Of a stretch of DNA of 64,000 nucleotides, positions 34,605-43,289 are shown in pieces. The DNA comes from Pseudomonadales bacterium (lineage in GTDB: Bacteria; Pseudomonadota; Gammaproteobacteria; Pseudomonadales; Azotimanducaceae): the NCBI GenBank assembly GCA_041395945.1, contig JAWKZN010000001.1, positions 372,001-436,000 of the forward strand. The letters run 5' to 3'. Position 1 is the stretch's first letter, and every line of letters begins with the position of its first letter. Both the position numbers and the translations under genes were made by a program. The notes beneath the pieces were generated by a model, which worked only from the letters and a program-made list of their open reading frames with translations, was not told the DNA's origin and made no database searches.

Positions 34605-35459
34605 TTAGCGTGCACCTGCAGACACGCCGCTGGCGAGTTTAGGGTGCGGCATGCGGTCCATGGCGCCCTGTCTGCCCCGGGTCCAGATCTCCTTGCCGAG
34701 TGCGTCGTAATCGAGCATCCGGCGCCAGAGCCTGGTGCGGGCGGAGGCATTCACGAACTGCTCCGGCAGCAGCGGATCCTTGGCCAGACGATGGATCATT
34801 TCACCACCGAGACTGAAGCACTCCAGACAGGCGGCTTCCTGGGGCAATGCCGGCAGACGGGCCGTACTCGCTTCGAGCCTCTCGAGGGCATTCCCGTAGT
34901 CCCTGTCCAGCTGCCGGGGGTTCCACAGCTCCGGCCACTTCTCAGCCGCACCTGTTTCCGGAGTTCCGCAGAACAGCAGTGTGGTCCCGGCGAGGCCGAT
35001 GCTGCGCGCCAGCTCACGCAGTCCGGCCAGGGTCAGGTTTAGGTTATCCGGACGCACGTGGAGGCCGGTCTGTACTTCGCGGAATCCCAGTGCATCCAGA
35101 GCCCAGAGGCTGGACCCGGTGTCGCCGGTTGCTGGGTTGCTGGTACCGGAGGCCGGAGCCTGGTGAGCGAACAGCCAGTGGCCGGAAGTCCAGGGACGCA
35201 TCCGCTTGTCCCCAAGCCGCCAGCGCTCGACGAAGTCATTCAGGGCATCCGTGGTGTCTGCCAGGCGGTACAGACCGCGGGCCGGGCTTTCGATTATGCC
35301 CCTGGCCATGAGCCGGGAGAGGGTCACCCGCATGGTGTTCTCGGTGAGATCGAAGAGCCGGCCGGCGGCGATGAGCGACTGCACGCTGCGGCGCCGGCTG
35401 CGGGCGCTGCGCAGCATGTCGAGGATCACATCGCTGGGTCGGCTTCGCTCCCGGGACAC
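34605..35459 (-). CDS. PaaX-like transcriptional regulator, GTG start
   Basis: A 284-residue regulator of the PaaX family. It has an N-terminal winged helix (VILDMLRSARSRRRSVQSLI, then TENTMRVTLSRLMARGIIES), the central LYRLADTTDALNDFVERWRL, and a C-terminal domain ending in LDYDALGKEIW. PaaX binds aryl-CoA effectors; this protein is more divergent, so the effector may be another CoA thioester. GGAG lies 8 nt before the GTG. Upstream (35520-35556) there is an imperfect inverted repeat in an AT-rich segment that may be its operator. Confidence 0.82.
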   Translation of the reverse strand: MSRERSRPSDVILDMLRSARSRRRSVQSLIAAGRLFDLTENTMRVTLSRLMARGIIESPARGLYRLADTTDALNDFVERWRLGDKRMRPWTSGHWLFAHQAPASGTSNPATGDTGSSLWALDALGFREVQTGLHVRPDNLNLTLAGLRELARSIGLAGTTLLFCGTPETGAAEKWPELWNPRQLDRDYGNALERLEASTARLPALPQEAACLECFSLGGEMIHRLAKDPLLPEQFVNASARTRLWRRMLDYDALGKEIWTRGRQGAMDRMPHPKLASGVSAGAR

Positions 35460-35519
35460 CCTGTGGACTCCTGATGGCAGGTATTGGCTGAGATCGGGGC
35501 CTCTGCCAGGACGCGCAAT

Positions 35520-35556
35520 ATTACATGAATCACCTTTTTGATCAATATTTCGTAAT
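35520..35556. promoter_or_regulatory. AT-rich inverted repeat upstream of the PaaX-like gene
   Basis: ATTACATGAAT (35520-35530) faces ATATTTCGTAAT (right arm ending at 35556), an imperfect inverted repeat with exact ATTAC/GTAAT ends, in a clearly AT-rich island within GC-rich DNA. It lies between the divergent PaaX-like and rhomboid genes. Plausible as an autoregulatory operator. Confidence 0.4.
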
Positions 35557-35563
35557 GAACTCT

Positions 35564-35607
35564 GTGACCCGATTGCGCCCAGGGTGACCCGATTATCCCA
35601 GGGTGAC
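35564..35607. repeat. Direct repeat of about 20 bp upstream of the rhomboid gene
   Basis: GTGACCCGATTGCGCCCAGG (35564-35583) is followed directly by GTGACCCGATTATCCCAGG (35584-35602) and the start of a third copy, GTGAC. It lies in the 220-nt divergent intergenic region. It may be regulatory, or simply a recent duplication like the other short tandem arrays here. Confidence 0.85.
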
Positions 35608-35679
35608 GGTCGCTCCGGTCGCTCTGGAGAAAAGACTGAATCTGTACCGCCCGGTCACAGCTTGCGTAACATCACTCCC

Positions 35680-36567
35680 ATGAATACTCCAACAGACGTC
35701 GTCTGGCGGACGATCCGTCGCGGCGGATCCAGGCGTGCACTCGGTGAAGCCAGTCTGGTGCTGGCTGCCGTGGACATCGATCACGAGATTCGTCGGGATA
35801 TCGGTGACTGGTATCTGGTGGTCGCCGAGTCCGATGCACCCCGGGCGGTCGCGCATCTGGAAACCTACAGTCTTGAAAACCGCCCGCAACTGGCTGGGCC
35901 GACACTGGTTGATCCGATCGACAGTGGCTGGATTGGCGTACTGGGTTTCCTCCTCGTCATCTGGTCGCTGCCCAGTCTGGAGCAGGCGCAGGTGTTCGGC
36001 TGGGACTGGCGTGGTATCGGCCGGCTCGAGGCCGGCACTGTGATGGCCGGGGAATGGTGGCGGACAATCACCGCGCTGACCTTACACGGCGACATAGCCC
36101 ACCTGGTCGGTAATTCCCTGTTCGGAGCCTTGTTTGGACTGCTGGTGGGCCGCTATCTGGGTTCCGGACTCGGCTGGCTGCTGATCCTGCTGAGCGGCGC
36201 ACTCGGTAACGGACTGAACGCCTGGCTGCGACCTGAAGACTTCCGGGCGATCGGAGCGAGCACCGCCACCTTCGCAGCACTGGCCATTGGCAGCGCCTTC
36301 GTCTGGCGCCGGGGTTACTTCCGCGGTCGGGGCTGGCGGCGGGGGCTCGCGCCCCTGTTTGCAGCCATCGCCATGCTGGCCTTCACTGGTGTGGGCGACG
36401 AAGGCACAGACGTGCTGGCGCATTTCACCGGTTTTGCGTGTGGTATTGGCGCAGGCATTGTGGCAGCGCAACTCCCGATCGAGCGTCTCGGTGTCAGCGG
36501 TCAGCGGTTGTGTGGTGTGGGTGCGCTGGTACTGATCTGCGTCGCCTGGATGTCGGCAGGCGGCTGA
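35680..36567 (+). CDS. Rhomboid family intramembrane protease
   Basis: A 295-residue membrane protein. After an 80-residue cytoplasmic part it has six or seven helices with rhomboid marks: LTLHGDIAHLVGNSLFGALF (helix 2 His and Asn), GASTATFAALAIG (Ser of the GxS motif, with Thr where Gly is usual), and AHFTGFACGIGAG (catalytic His). This supports a serine-histidine dyad. A putative ATG at 35680 has no clear ribosome site, and an in-frame GTG at 35584 exists within the repeats. It converges with the membrane protein at 36574, only 6 nt away. Confidence 0.85.
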   Translation: MNTPTDVVWRTIRRGGSRRALGEASLVLAAVDIDHEIRRDIGDWYLVVAESDAPRAVAHLETYSLENRPQLAGPTLVDPIDSGWIGVLGFLLVIWSLPSLEQAQVFGWDWRGIGRLEAGTVMAGEWWRTITALTLHGDIAHLVGNSLFGALFGLLVGRYLGSGLGWLLILLSGALGNGLNAWLRPEDFRAIGASTATFAALAIGSAFVWRRGYFRGRGWRRGLAPLFAAIAMLAFTGVGDEGTDVLAHFTGFACGIGAGIVAAQLPIERLGVSGQRLCGVGALVLICVAWMSAGG

Positions 36568-36573
36568 CTCACC

Positions 36574-37563
36574 TCAGCGCAGCGGTGGCAACTGCCTGCG
36601 GATCTGCTCTGGAAGCCAGCCGAGGCTGACAGCGCGCGCCCGCTGCCAGAAGGCGGACAGCAGGAGCAGGGCGGTGCCCACGAGCAGTGCCGTGCTGGCG
36701 AAGCCAAGATCAACCAGATCGGTCTGGCTGAAGAGCGCGGTGAACGCATAGAGGACATAGCCGAGCGCAGACACCATCAGTGCGCGGCGGTCGATCATCA
36801 GAGATATCACGGCGATCAGAGCATAAATGCCGGCCACCAGCCCGACCTGCAGCGCGCCGAGGGCGTGGTCGTAGGCCTGCAGGGCGGTGAACAGGGGATG
36901 TACCAGCAGCGGGGCTGCCAGCAGGTGCAGCCAGAACGCCACATCTGATCGCCCGGTACGGCGCTGCACGTCCGAAGCATCCCACTTCAGCGCCAGGGCG
37001 AAGGTGGCGAGACCCGCAGCAAAGGTCAGCACAGAGATCCAGTTCGCCAGAGTCGGGAATGCCAGAGTGGCACTGATCAGTATGCCGACGATGAGTGCCA
37101 GCAGACCGGCGGCGACTGTGACGGGCACGTGAAATCGGAGCCAGTGGCCGGCTGCGGCAAGGGCGGCCAGCACCCCTGCGGCAGCAACTGCCTGCTCCCC
37201 GGGCACAAAGTGCAGGCCGGACTGGAACACGCCACCCACAAAGGCAACGAGCAGCAGAATGCCGGGTAGTGCCATCCTGCGTCTGCGCACAAAAAATTCG
37301 GCCAGTCCCCAGGATACTGCTGCGCAGGACAGGCCCGCGAATCCCTGAGCGACGGATCCACCGATCGACCAGACCGCCGCCAGCAGGAGGGCGCTGGCGA
37401 TTGCGACGAAGATATCGTTGAAGCCCGTGAGCAGGCGAAAGGCCTCCTCATCCGGTCCGCTGGCGGGATGCCGTTCAATAAGGAAACTGCGGAAAGCGGC
37501 TGCGGTCTGGCGGTTCAGCACGCCTGCGGCGACGGCTGCGTCCAGGTCCTGATCGGTGTACAT
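36574..37563 (-). CDS. Polytopic membrane protein of unknown function
   Basis: A 330-residue protein starting MYTDQDLDAAVAAGVLNRQT with a soluble first 45 residues and then about ten hydrophobic helices to residue 310 (such as IFVAIASALLLAAVWSIGGS), ending SLGWLPEQIRRQLPPLR. It resembles the broad DUF2157/DUF4401-type membrane proteins in layout, but I cannot assign it firmly. The ATG at 37563 was chosen because upstream codons read as an out-of-family Arg-rich tail. It starts 13 nt after the MaoC gene and probably belongs to that operon. Confidence 0.75.
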   Translation of the reverse strand: MYTDQDLDAAVAAGVLNRQTAAAFRSFLIERHPASGPDEEAFRLLTGFNDIFVAIASALLLAAVWSIGGSVAQGFAGLSCAAVSWGLAEFFVRRRRMALPGILLLVAFVGGVFQSGLHFVPGEQAVAAAGVLAALAAAGHWLRFHVPVTVAAGLLALIVGILISATLAFPTLANWISVLTFAAGLATFALALKWDASDVQRRTGRSDVAFWLHLLAAPLLVHPLFTALQAYDHALGALQVGLVAGIYALIAVISLMIDRRALMVSALGYVLYAFTALFSQTDLVDLGFASTALLVGTALLLLSAFWQRARAVSLGWLPEQIRRQLPPLR

Positions 37564-37576
37564 ACCCGGGTGCCTC

Positions 37577-38050
37577 TCAGTCGTCGAGGCGCAGGTAGGC
37601 GAGCCATTCCGCCACGACCGCAGGCGCCACATCGTCCCCCTCGATTTCGATCGAAGCGTCGAGATGGATGAGCAGACCGTGATGCCCCTTGGGTTCTGCT
37701 TTCTTCAGTTCGAAGCGACCGCGAATTCTCGAACCTGCAGCAACGGGTTGCACGATGCGTACTCGATCGAAGCCGTAATTCTGTCTGTACACCACACCCG
37801 GAATGGGGATGTGCACGGCTTTGGCCATTTCGGTGAAATGGGCGAGGAGCAGGAAGGGCTGGGCGGTGGCGCCTCCGAAAGGAGTTTCGCTGGCCGCCCG
37901 TTCAGGATCCGTGTGGATCCAGCTGTCGTCTCCGGTGGTTGCAGCATGCTGATCGATTTTTTTCTGATCGATGAGAATCCAGTCGCTGGTACCGATCTCG
38001 TGACCGAAGAGATGATGGATGTCCTGGATTATTGCTGGGATGTTCGGCAT
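37577..38050 (-). CDS. MaoC-like hotdog-fold dehydratase
   Basis: A 157-residue single-hotdog (R)-enoyl-CoA hydratase relative. IDQHAATTGDDSWIHTDPER carries the catalytic Asp/His segment and PFGGATAQPFLLLA follows, with Gln-Pro where His-Gly is usual. YGFDRVRIVQPVAAGSRIRG is the family's C-terminal half. GAGG lies 8 nt before the ATG at 38050. It sits 13 nt past the symporter stop, within the same minus-strand run. A closely similar second MaoC gene is at 44120-44590. Confidence 0.88.
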   Translation of the reverse strand: MPNIPAIIQDIHHLFGHEIGTSDWILIDQKKIDQHAATTGDDSWIHTDPERAASETPFGGATAQPFLLLAHFTEMAKAVHIPIPGVVYRQNYGFDRVRIVQPVAAGSRIRGRFELKKAEPKGHHGLLIHLDASIEIEGDDVAPAVVAEWLAYLRLDD

Positions 38051-38063
38051 AGGGAGCGCCTCG

Positions 38064-39836
38064 TCAGTGCGGGTTTGGAGGTGCGACACCTCTTGGAATT
38101 CTGATGTTGTCGACCAGCCCCTGGATACGGGCTGGAGCGGGAGGAAAGAAACGGCTCACGATACCGGCGGTCATGAAATTGCACAGTGCGCCGATCATGC
38201 CGATACCTTCCGGGGAGATACCGAACCACCAGTTTGCAGAGATGTTCGCATCGGGTGCCCAGAGTTTGAAGTAGCCGATGTAGCAAAAGGAGAACGTCAG
38301 ACCGACCACCATACCGGCGATCGCACCTTCTTTGTTCATTTTCCTGCTGAAGATGCCCAGGAGAATGGCTGGGAAGAGCGAGGAGGCTGCCAGGCCGAAC
38401 GCAAAAGCCACGACCTCGGCCACGAATCCGGGTGGATCGATGCCGAGATAGCCTGCAACGATCACCGCCGTAGCTGCTGCCAGGCGTGCGTAGAGAAGTT
38501 CCTGCCGGTCAGAAATGTTGCGGGCGAAACTGTTCTTGATGAGGTCGTGGGACACCGAAGTCGAGATCACCAGCAGCAGACCTGCTGCCGTGGAGAGTGC
38601 TGCCGCGACTGCACCTGCCGCGACCAGCGCGATCACCCAGGCGGGCAGTGCGGCGATTTCCGGGTTGGCGAGCACCATGATGTCCCGATCCACATAGACT
38701 TCGTTGGGTGAATCTGTGGGTGTATTGATGATCATCCGCTGGCCGAGTTCCCCCCGTTCGGAGCCGAAGGACGGCCTCCCCTCGAACGGTGCACCCGGCG
38801 CGTACTGCACGGCACCGTCGCCGTTCTTGTCGAGCCAGCCGATAAGACCCACGTTTTCCCAGCTGCTGAACCAGCCGTCGAGTTGGGCATAAGGATGATC
38901 GTGCACAGTGTCGATGAAATTGAGTCTCGCGAATGCACCGACTGCGGGAGCGGTGGTGTAGAGGAGTGCGATGAACAGCAGTGCATAACCCGCCGAACGG
39001 CGGGCGTCAGCCACACTGGGTACGGTAAAGAAGCGTACGATCACATGGGGCAGACCCGCTGTGCCGAGCATGAGCGCCATCGTGATCGCAAACACATCGA
39101 TGGTGCTCTTGTTGCCGTCGGTGTAAGGCGCGAAGCCGAGCTCCAGCAGAGTCGCATCCAGCCGTTCCAGTACCGGGACACCTGAACCATCAGCGACGCT
39201 CGCACCCAGACCGAGCTGGGGCACCGGGATTCCAGTGATGAGCATCGAAATGAAGATTGCGGGAACCAGGTACGCGAAGATCAGTACACAGTACTGAGCC
39301 ACCTGGGTATAGGTTATCCCCTTCATGCCGCCGAGCACCGCGTACATGAACACCACGGCCATGCCGATTCCCACACCCAGTTCGATCTCCACATTGAGAA
39401 ACTGGGAGAACACGATACCCACTCCGCGCATCTGGCCTGCGACGTAGGTAAAGGAAATGATGACCAGGCTGATTACCGCGACCACCCGGGCAGTGTTGGA
39501 GTAGTAGCGGGTACCGATGAAGTCCGGCACGGTGAACTCGCCGAATTTCCTCAGGTAGGGTGCAAGCAGCAGCGCCAGCAGCACGTAACCACCCGTCCAG
39601 CCCATCAGATACACGGTGCCGTCGTAGCCCATGAAAGCGATGATGCCGGCCATCGAGATGAAGGAGGCGGCACTCATCCAGTCTGCGGCAGTCGCCATGC
39701 CATTGGCTATCGGATGCACGTGTCCACCGGCCACATAGAATTCCCGGGTCGAAGCGGCCCGGGACCAGATGGCAATACCTATATAGAGGGCAAAGCTGGC
39801 ACCGACGAACAGATAGGTCAGCAGGGTCGCATCCAT
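38064..39836 (-). CDS. Sodium/solute symporter, large subunit (VC_2705 type)
   Basis: A 590-residue transporter of the SSS family, about 13 helices, related to acetate permease ActP. ADWMSAASFISMAGIIAFMG (Na+-site helix), GMKGITYTQVAQYCV and AALSTAAGLLLVISTSVSHD are conserved. A long extra loop around residues 310-395 includes DKNGDGAVQ (Asp336-Asn338-Asp340), which resembles the start of an EF-hand Ca2+ loop. This subfamily always pairs with a small DUF4212 subunit, present here 5 nt upstream. Substrate: probably a short organic acid such as acetate, but this is unproven. Confidence 0.93.
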   Translation of the reverse strand: MDATLLTYLFVGASFALYIGIAIWSRAASTREFYVAGGHVHPIANGMATAADWMSAASFISMAGIIAFMGYDGTVYLMGWTGGYVLLALLLAPYLRKFGEFTVPDFIGTRYYSNTARVVAVISLVIISFTYVAGQMRGVGIVFSQFLNVEIELGVGIGMAVVFMYAVLGGMKGITYTQVAQYCVLIFAYLVPAIFISMLITGIPVPQLGLGASVADGSGVPVLERLDATLLELGFAPYTDGNKSTIDVFAITMALMLGTAGLPHVIVRFFTVPSVADARRSAGYALLFIALLYTTAPAVGAFARLNFIDTVHDHPYAQLDGWFSSWENVGLIGWLDKNGDGAVQYAPGAPFEGRPSFGSERGELGQRMIINTPTDSPNEVYVDRDIMVLANPEIAALPAWVIALVAAGAVAAALSTAAGLLLVISTSVSHDLIKNSFARNISDRQELLYARLAAATAVIVAGYLGIDPPGFVAEVVAFAFGLAASSLFPAILLGIFSRKMNKEGAIAGMVVGLTFSFCYIGYFKLWAPDANISANWWFGISPEGIGMIGALCNFMTAGIVSRFFPPAPARIQGLVDNIRIPRGVAPPNPH

Positions 39837-39841
39837 AGACG

Positions 39842-40171
39842 TCAGTTCGAATCCTCACTGGCCTGACGGGTCCGATCTGCAGGATCGGCCTGCTCAGCAT
39901 CCACGCCGTAGCGGCGATCAATACGCTGCATCAGTGCGGTGTAGACGAAGATCAACACCACAAATACGTAGATCGAGCCCTGCTGGGCCCACCAGAATCC
40001 GAACTTGAATCCGAAGAAGTCGATTCGATTGAGCGGCTCTACCAGCAGAATACCGAATCCGAAGGACACCAGGAACCAGATGGACAGCAGCACGCCCGCA
40101 AGTTTCAGGTTGGCGCGCCAGTAAGCGCCGGGATCGCTGCCCTGTTGCTGCTCCGTTATGCCTTTTTCCAC
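39842..40171 (-). CDS. Sodium/solute symporter, small subunit (DUF4212)
   Basis: A 109-residue protein with two transmembrane helices (LKLAGVLLSIWFLVSFGFGI and SIYVFVVLIFVYTALMQRID) and the DUF4212 signature YWRANLKLAG, with RIDFFGFKFGFWWAQQGSIY between the helices. It works with the large SSS subunit that starts 5 nt downstream. Only a GTG start at 40171 is available; the ribosome site is weak. Confidence 0.92.
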   Translation of the reverse strand: MEKGITEQQQGSDPGAYWRANLKLAGVLLSIWFLVSFGFGILLVEPLNRIDFFGFKFGFWWAQQGSIYVFVVLIFVYTALMQRIDRRYGVDAEQADPADRTRQASEDSN

Positions 40172-40268
40172 GCTGCTGTCGAATCCCCTAAACTGTCGCG
40201 GCCGGTATTCACCGCCACTGCGTGAGGCAATATAACCCAGCGCCGTGCGCCATGTTGAGGGGAGATGG

Positions 40269-40952
40269 ATGCGGATAGATCATCTGATGTGGGGTGCCCC
40301 CGATCTTGAATCGGGTATCGAAGAGATCGAGCGTCTGCTCGAGATCCGGGCGATCGCTGGGGGTGCGCATACGGGTCTCGGCACCCGTAATGCGCTGGTG
40401 GCCTTCGACGATGGCGCTTACCTGGAGATCATTGCTCCGGATCCCGATCTGGCGGAGCCGGTCTCCTTTGGTGCGCGACTGTCCGGGCTCGAGCAGGGCG
40501 GACTGGTGACCTGGGCTGCGGGCAGTGACGATCTGGTGGTGCTCGGTGCGCAGTTCAAGGCGCGGGGCCTGGGCGTTCGCGGTCCGCGCGAAATGGCCCG
40601 GATCACGCCCCAGGGCCTGCGCCTGAACTGGTCCCTGCTGTTTGTACACGGACATTCTTTCGGAAACCGGCTGCCGTTTTTCATCGACTGGCAGGGCAGT
40701 GCGCATCCGGGCACTTCCAGCCCGATCTGTGGCGCGCTGACCAGCCTGAGTGTCCGCGGCGCCGATGTGGTCGCGCTTGCCGGTCTCCTCGAGAGTGTGG
40801 ACACCCGTGTCCGCTTTGAGCATGCAGAGCTATCCGAACTTGTCGCGGTGATCGACGTGCCGGTACAGCGAGCAGGGGCAGGTGGGCGTAAGAGCCCGGG
40901 ACGCCGGATTGAGCTGACGTCTACTCCCGATACATTGCGACTGCAGCTGTGA
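40269..40952 (+). CDS. VOC-fold glyoxalase-like domain protein
   Basis: A 227-residue protein of the Glyoxalase-like domain group. The start MRIDHLMWGAPDLESGIEEI contains the first metal-ligand His; GTRNALVAFDDGAYLEIIAP follows with the matching Glu, and FFIDWQGSAHPG opens the second half. AGGGGAG lies just upstream of overlapping ATGs at 40265 and 40269; the second is in frame. Function unknown. It is followed 28 nt later by an MFS gene, likely the same transcript. Confidence 0.82.
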   Translation: MRIDHLMWGAPDLESGIEEIERLLEIRAIAGGAHTGLGTRNALVAFDDGAYLEIIAPDPDLAEPVSFGARLSGLEQGGLVTWAAGSDDLVVLGAQFKARGLGVRGPREMARITPQGLRLNWSLLFVHGHSFGNRLPFFIDWQGSAHPGTSSPICGALTSLSVRGADVVALAGLLESVDTRVRFEHAELSELVAVIDVPVQRAGAGGRKSPGRRIELTSTPDTLRLQL

Positions 40953-40980
40953 TTCGCCGCAGCGGGAGATCGGGATTCCT

Positions 40981-42246
40981 GTGGCAGCCACGGTGCCGGG
41001 TTCGCCAACCCAATCGCCGGTGAAACGACTGGCCTGGCTGTGGCCGGCGCAGGCCTTTCTCGATGATCTGATTCTGATCTATCCGGTCTACGCCATCATG
41101 ATGCAGGAGGCGGGCATCTCCGGGGTCGAACTCTCCGGTCTGTTCATCGTCTGGTCTCTGGCGGCGCTGCTCTTTGAGATTCCCTCGGGGGTGATCGGCG
41201 ACCGGCTGAACCGGAAACTCTATATCGGATTCGGTGCGCTGGTGAGCGGCAGTGGCTATCTGGTGTGGCTGTTCTGGCCGACGCTGCCCGGATTTGCCCT
41301 GGGTTTCGTGCTCTGGAGTCTGGGCGGTGCCATCCGCAGCGGCACCCTCGAAGCGCTGCTGTTCGACTGTCTCAAAGCGCAGGGGCAGGCCGCCCGGTTC
41401 AGCCGCTACTATGGCCGGGGGGTCGCCGCCAGCGGTGCGGGTGTGGTCCTAGCCATGGCGCTCGGCGGACTTGCGGCCACAGAGGGTTATACGTTGCCAT
41501 TGCTGCTCTCTGCACTTGCGCCCGCTGCCTCGTCGTTACTCATCTTTGCAATACCCGCGTTTGCAATACCCGCGCCGGATTCGAAGGTGAGTACGGCGCT
41601 GCAGGAAGCTGATCCACAGGAGACGGGCGTGGAAGCAGGGGGCCTTTCTGCCACGTTTCGAGCGGCGCTTGAGGATATGCGTGGTCACAGCGGTGGTGAC
41701 CGCCATCTGCTCAGAATTGCCACGATGGGCGTGTTTCTTGTCGGCGTCCCCCAGGTCCTGGATGAATATGTCGGGCTGCTCCTCGACGAGACCGGAAATC
41801 TGACTCTGGCTGAAATCGGGGTGCTGTATGGCATCTCAGCGGGGGCGTTTGCGCTCGGCGGTGGACTCGGACACCGGCTCGATGGATTCAGTCTGCGCCA
41901 GCTCGCGGTCACAGGAGGTGGCGCGCACATCCTGCTCGCCGCCGTGCTCACCGGTTCCCCTTATCTCATGTCCCTGGCCCTGACCATCTATTTTCTTGTA
42001 CTGGGAGCGGTATCGGTAGCGCTCACCAGCGCCCTGCAGCATGCAATCACCTCCACGGCCCGGGCAACAGTGATGTCACTGATGTCCGCGGGGCTGGAAG
42101 CCTGGGGTGTGGTGCTCTACCTGCTGATCGGAGTGCTCGCCGATCTGCTCGACTGGCATTCGGCGGTGACCTGGATCGGCTTGCTGAGTGTCTTCATTGG
42201 AGCAGCCTTTGCCGCGCGAACGTCACTCAATATCCGGAACCTCTGA
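40981..42246 (+). CDS. MFS transporter, GTG start
   Basis: A 421-residue major facilitator with about 12 helices. LSGLFIVWSLAALLFEIPSG is followed by VIGDRLNRKLYIGFGALVSG, the MFS motif A region between TM2 and TM3. IRSGTLEALLFDCLKAQGQA marks the motif typical of drug/H+ antiporter-like members. The central loop (residues 195-230) is short and charged. The GTG start has GGGAGA upstream at longish spacing. A 15-bp perfect tandem duplication (41545-41574) encodes FAIPA twice at the end of TM6. Confidence 0.88.
   Translation: MAATVPGSPTQSPVKRLAWLWPAQAFLDDLILIYPVYAIMMQEAGISGVELSGLFIVWSLAALLFEIPSGVIGDRLNRKLYIGFGALVSGSGYLVWLFWPTLPGFALGFVLWSLGGAIRSGTLEALLFDCLKAQGQAARFSRYYGRGVAASGAGVVLAMALGGLAATEGYTLPLLLSALAPAASSLLIFAIPAFAIPAPDSKVSTALQEADPQETGVEAGGLSATFRAALEDMRGHSGGDRHLLRIATMGVFLVGVPQVLDEYVGLLLDETGNLTLAEIGVLYGISAGAFALGGGLGHRLDGFSLRQLAVTGGGAHILLAAVLTGSPYLMSLALTIYFLVLGAVSVALTSALQHAITSTARATVMSLMSAGLEAWGVVLYLLIGVLADLLDWHSAVTWIGLLSVFIGAAFAARTSLNIRNL
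41545..41574. repeat. 15-bp tandem duplication in the MFS gene
   Basis: TTTGCAATACCCGCG occurs twice back to back (41545-41559, 41560-41574). It keeps the frame and duplicates five residues (FAIPA) at the end of a transmembrane helix. Perfect identity suggests it is recent. Confidence 0.97.
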
Positions 42247-42266
42247 ATGGCCGGTTGCTGTGCCGG

Positions 42267-43190
42267 TCATGACGAAGGGCCGAGCGCCCGGCGCAACCTG
42301 TCATGCACGGCTGCCAGAGTATCGATGATCGCCTCGACGCTGCGTGCACCCGATTGAAAGATAGCGGTGGCATTGAGGGCGCCCCATCCGAAACCCATCT
42401 CGGCCACGGCCAGGGCCCGGGCTTCCACCTGATCCAGATCCGCATAGAAACGTTTTCCCGCCTCATCCCGGGGCGGGACGTCGAGCATCTGCTGCAGGCC
42501 GATCCCGGCGGGATCACGTTCTGCGTGTTCCGCATGATGCGCAATCCGTGCCAGAGCATCCCGTGCGACCACCGGATCGGTCATTGCGGGTGCCAGCCAA
42601 CCGTCACCGAGTTCTCCCACCCGCCGCAGTGCGCGCTCGGAGTGCCCGCCGATCCAGATCGGCAGGTGTTCGGCTCGGGGGGGTTTGGGTTCCATCGCCA
42701 TGGCGTGGACCCTGTAATGCGGGCCGTTGAATTCCACATGACTTTCTCCCCAGCAGGTGCGCAGTAACTGGATGGCCTCATCCATACGGACACCTCGATC
42801 CGGGAAATTTTCATCGAGGGCTTCGAATTCGGACGCCTGCCAGCCAGCTCCGACACCCAGCCGCATGCGACCCGCGGAGAGAATGTCCAGCGTCGCGACC
42901 TGTTTGGCCACCAGCACCGGCTGCCGCTGGGGCAGCACGAGGATTTCAGTTCCCAGGCCGATCCGGGAGGTCACCGCGGCGAAGGCGGCGAGCATCACCA
43001 GTGCCTCCATGATGGGCATCTGGGGCGGATATCGGGGAGAGGGCCGATCCTCGGTGGGGAATCCCATCACCACGTGATCGAAGATGTCGAGCTGGTCATA
43101 GCCGATTTCCTCAATGGCCTTTGCCAGTCGCAGCATGCCGGTCGGTCCTTCCCGATAGGCGACACTGGGATATTCCACGCTGAGTTTCAT
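42267..43190 (-). CDS. LLM-class flavin/F420-dependent oxidoreductase
   Basis: A 307-residue luciferase-like monooxygenase-fold protein. GYDQLDIFDHVVMG, VTSRIGLGTEILVLPQRQPV, AGRMRLGVGAGWQASEFEAL and EHLPIWIGGHSERALRRVGE are the usual LLM blocks. The cofactor (FMN or F420) and substrate are not determined by these motifs. It is convergent with the MFS gene. A related protein occupies 1-890. Confidence 0.9.
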   Translation of the reverse strand: MKLSVEYPSVAYREGPTGMLRLAKAIEEIGYDQLDIFDHVVMGFPTEDRPSPRYPPQMPIMEALVMLAAFAAVTSRIGLGTEILVLPQRQPVLVAKQVATLDILSAGRMRLGVGAGWQASEFEALDENFPDRGVRMDEAIQLLRTCWGESHVEFNGPHYRVHAMAMEPKPPRAEHLPIWIGGHSERALRRVGELGDGWLAPAMTDPVVARDALARIAHHAEHAERDPAGIGLQQMLDVPPRDEAGKRFYADLDQVEARALAVAEMGFGWGALNATAIFQSGARSVEAIIDTLAAVHDRLRRALGPSS

Positions 43191-43289
43191 GAGGCTGGCT
43201 CCCGATCAGTCAGCCACCAACATACGCGCTCTGGTGTGACAGGTAAAAACACATTAGCCTGACTGCTTTCGCTACCCCTGCGAGTACTC

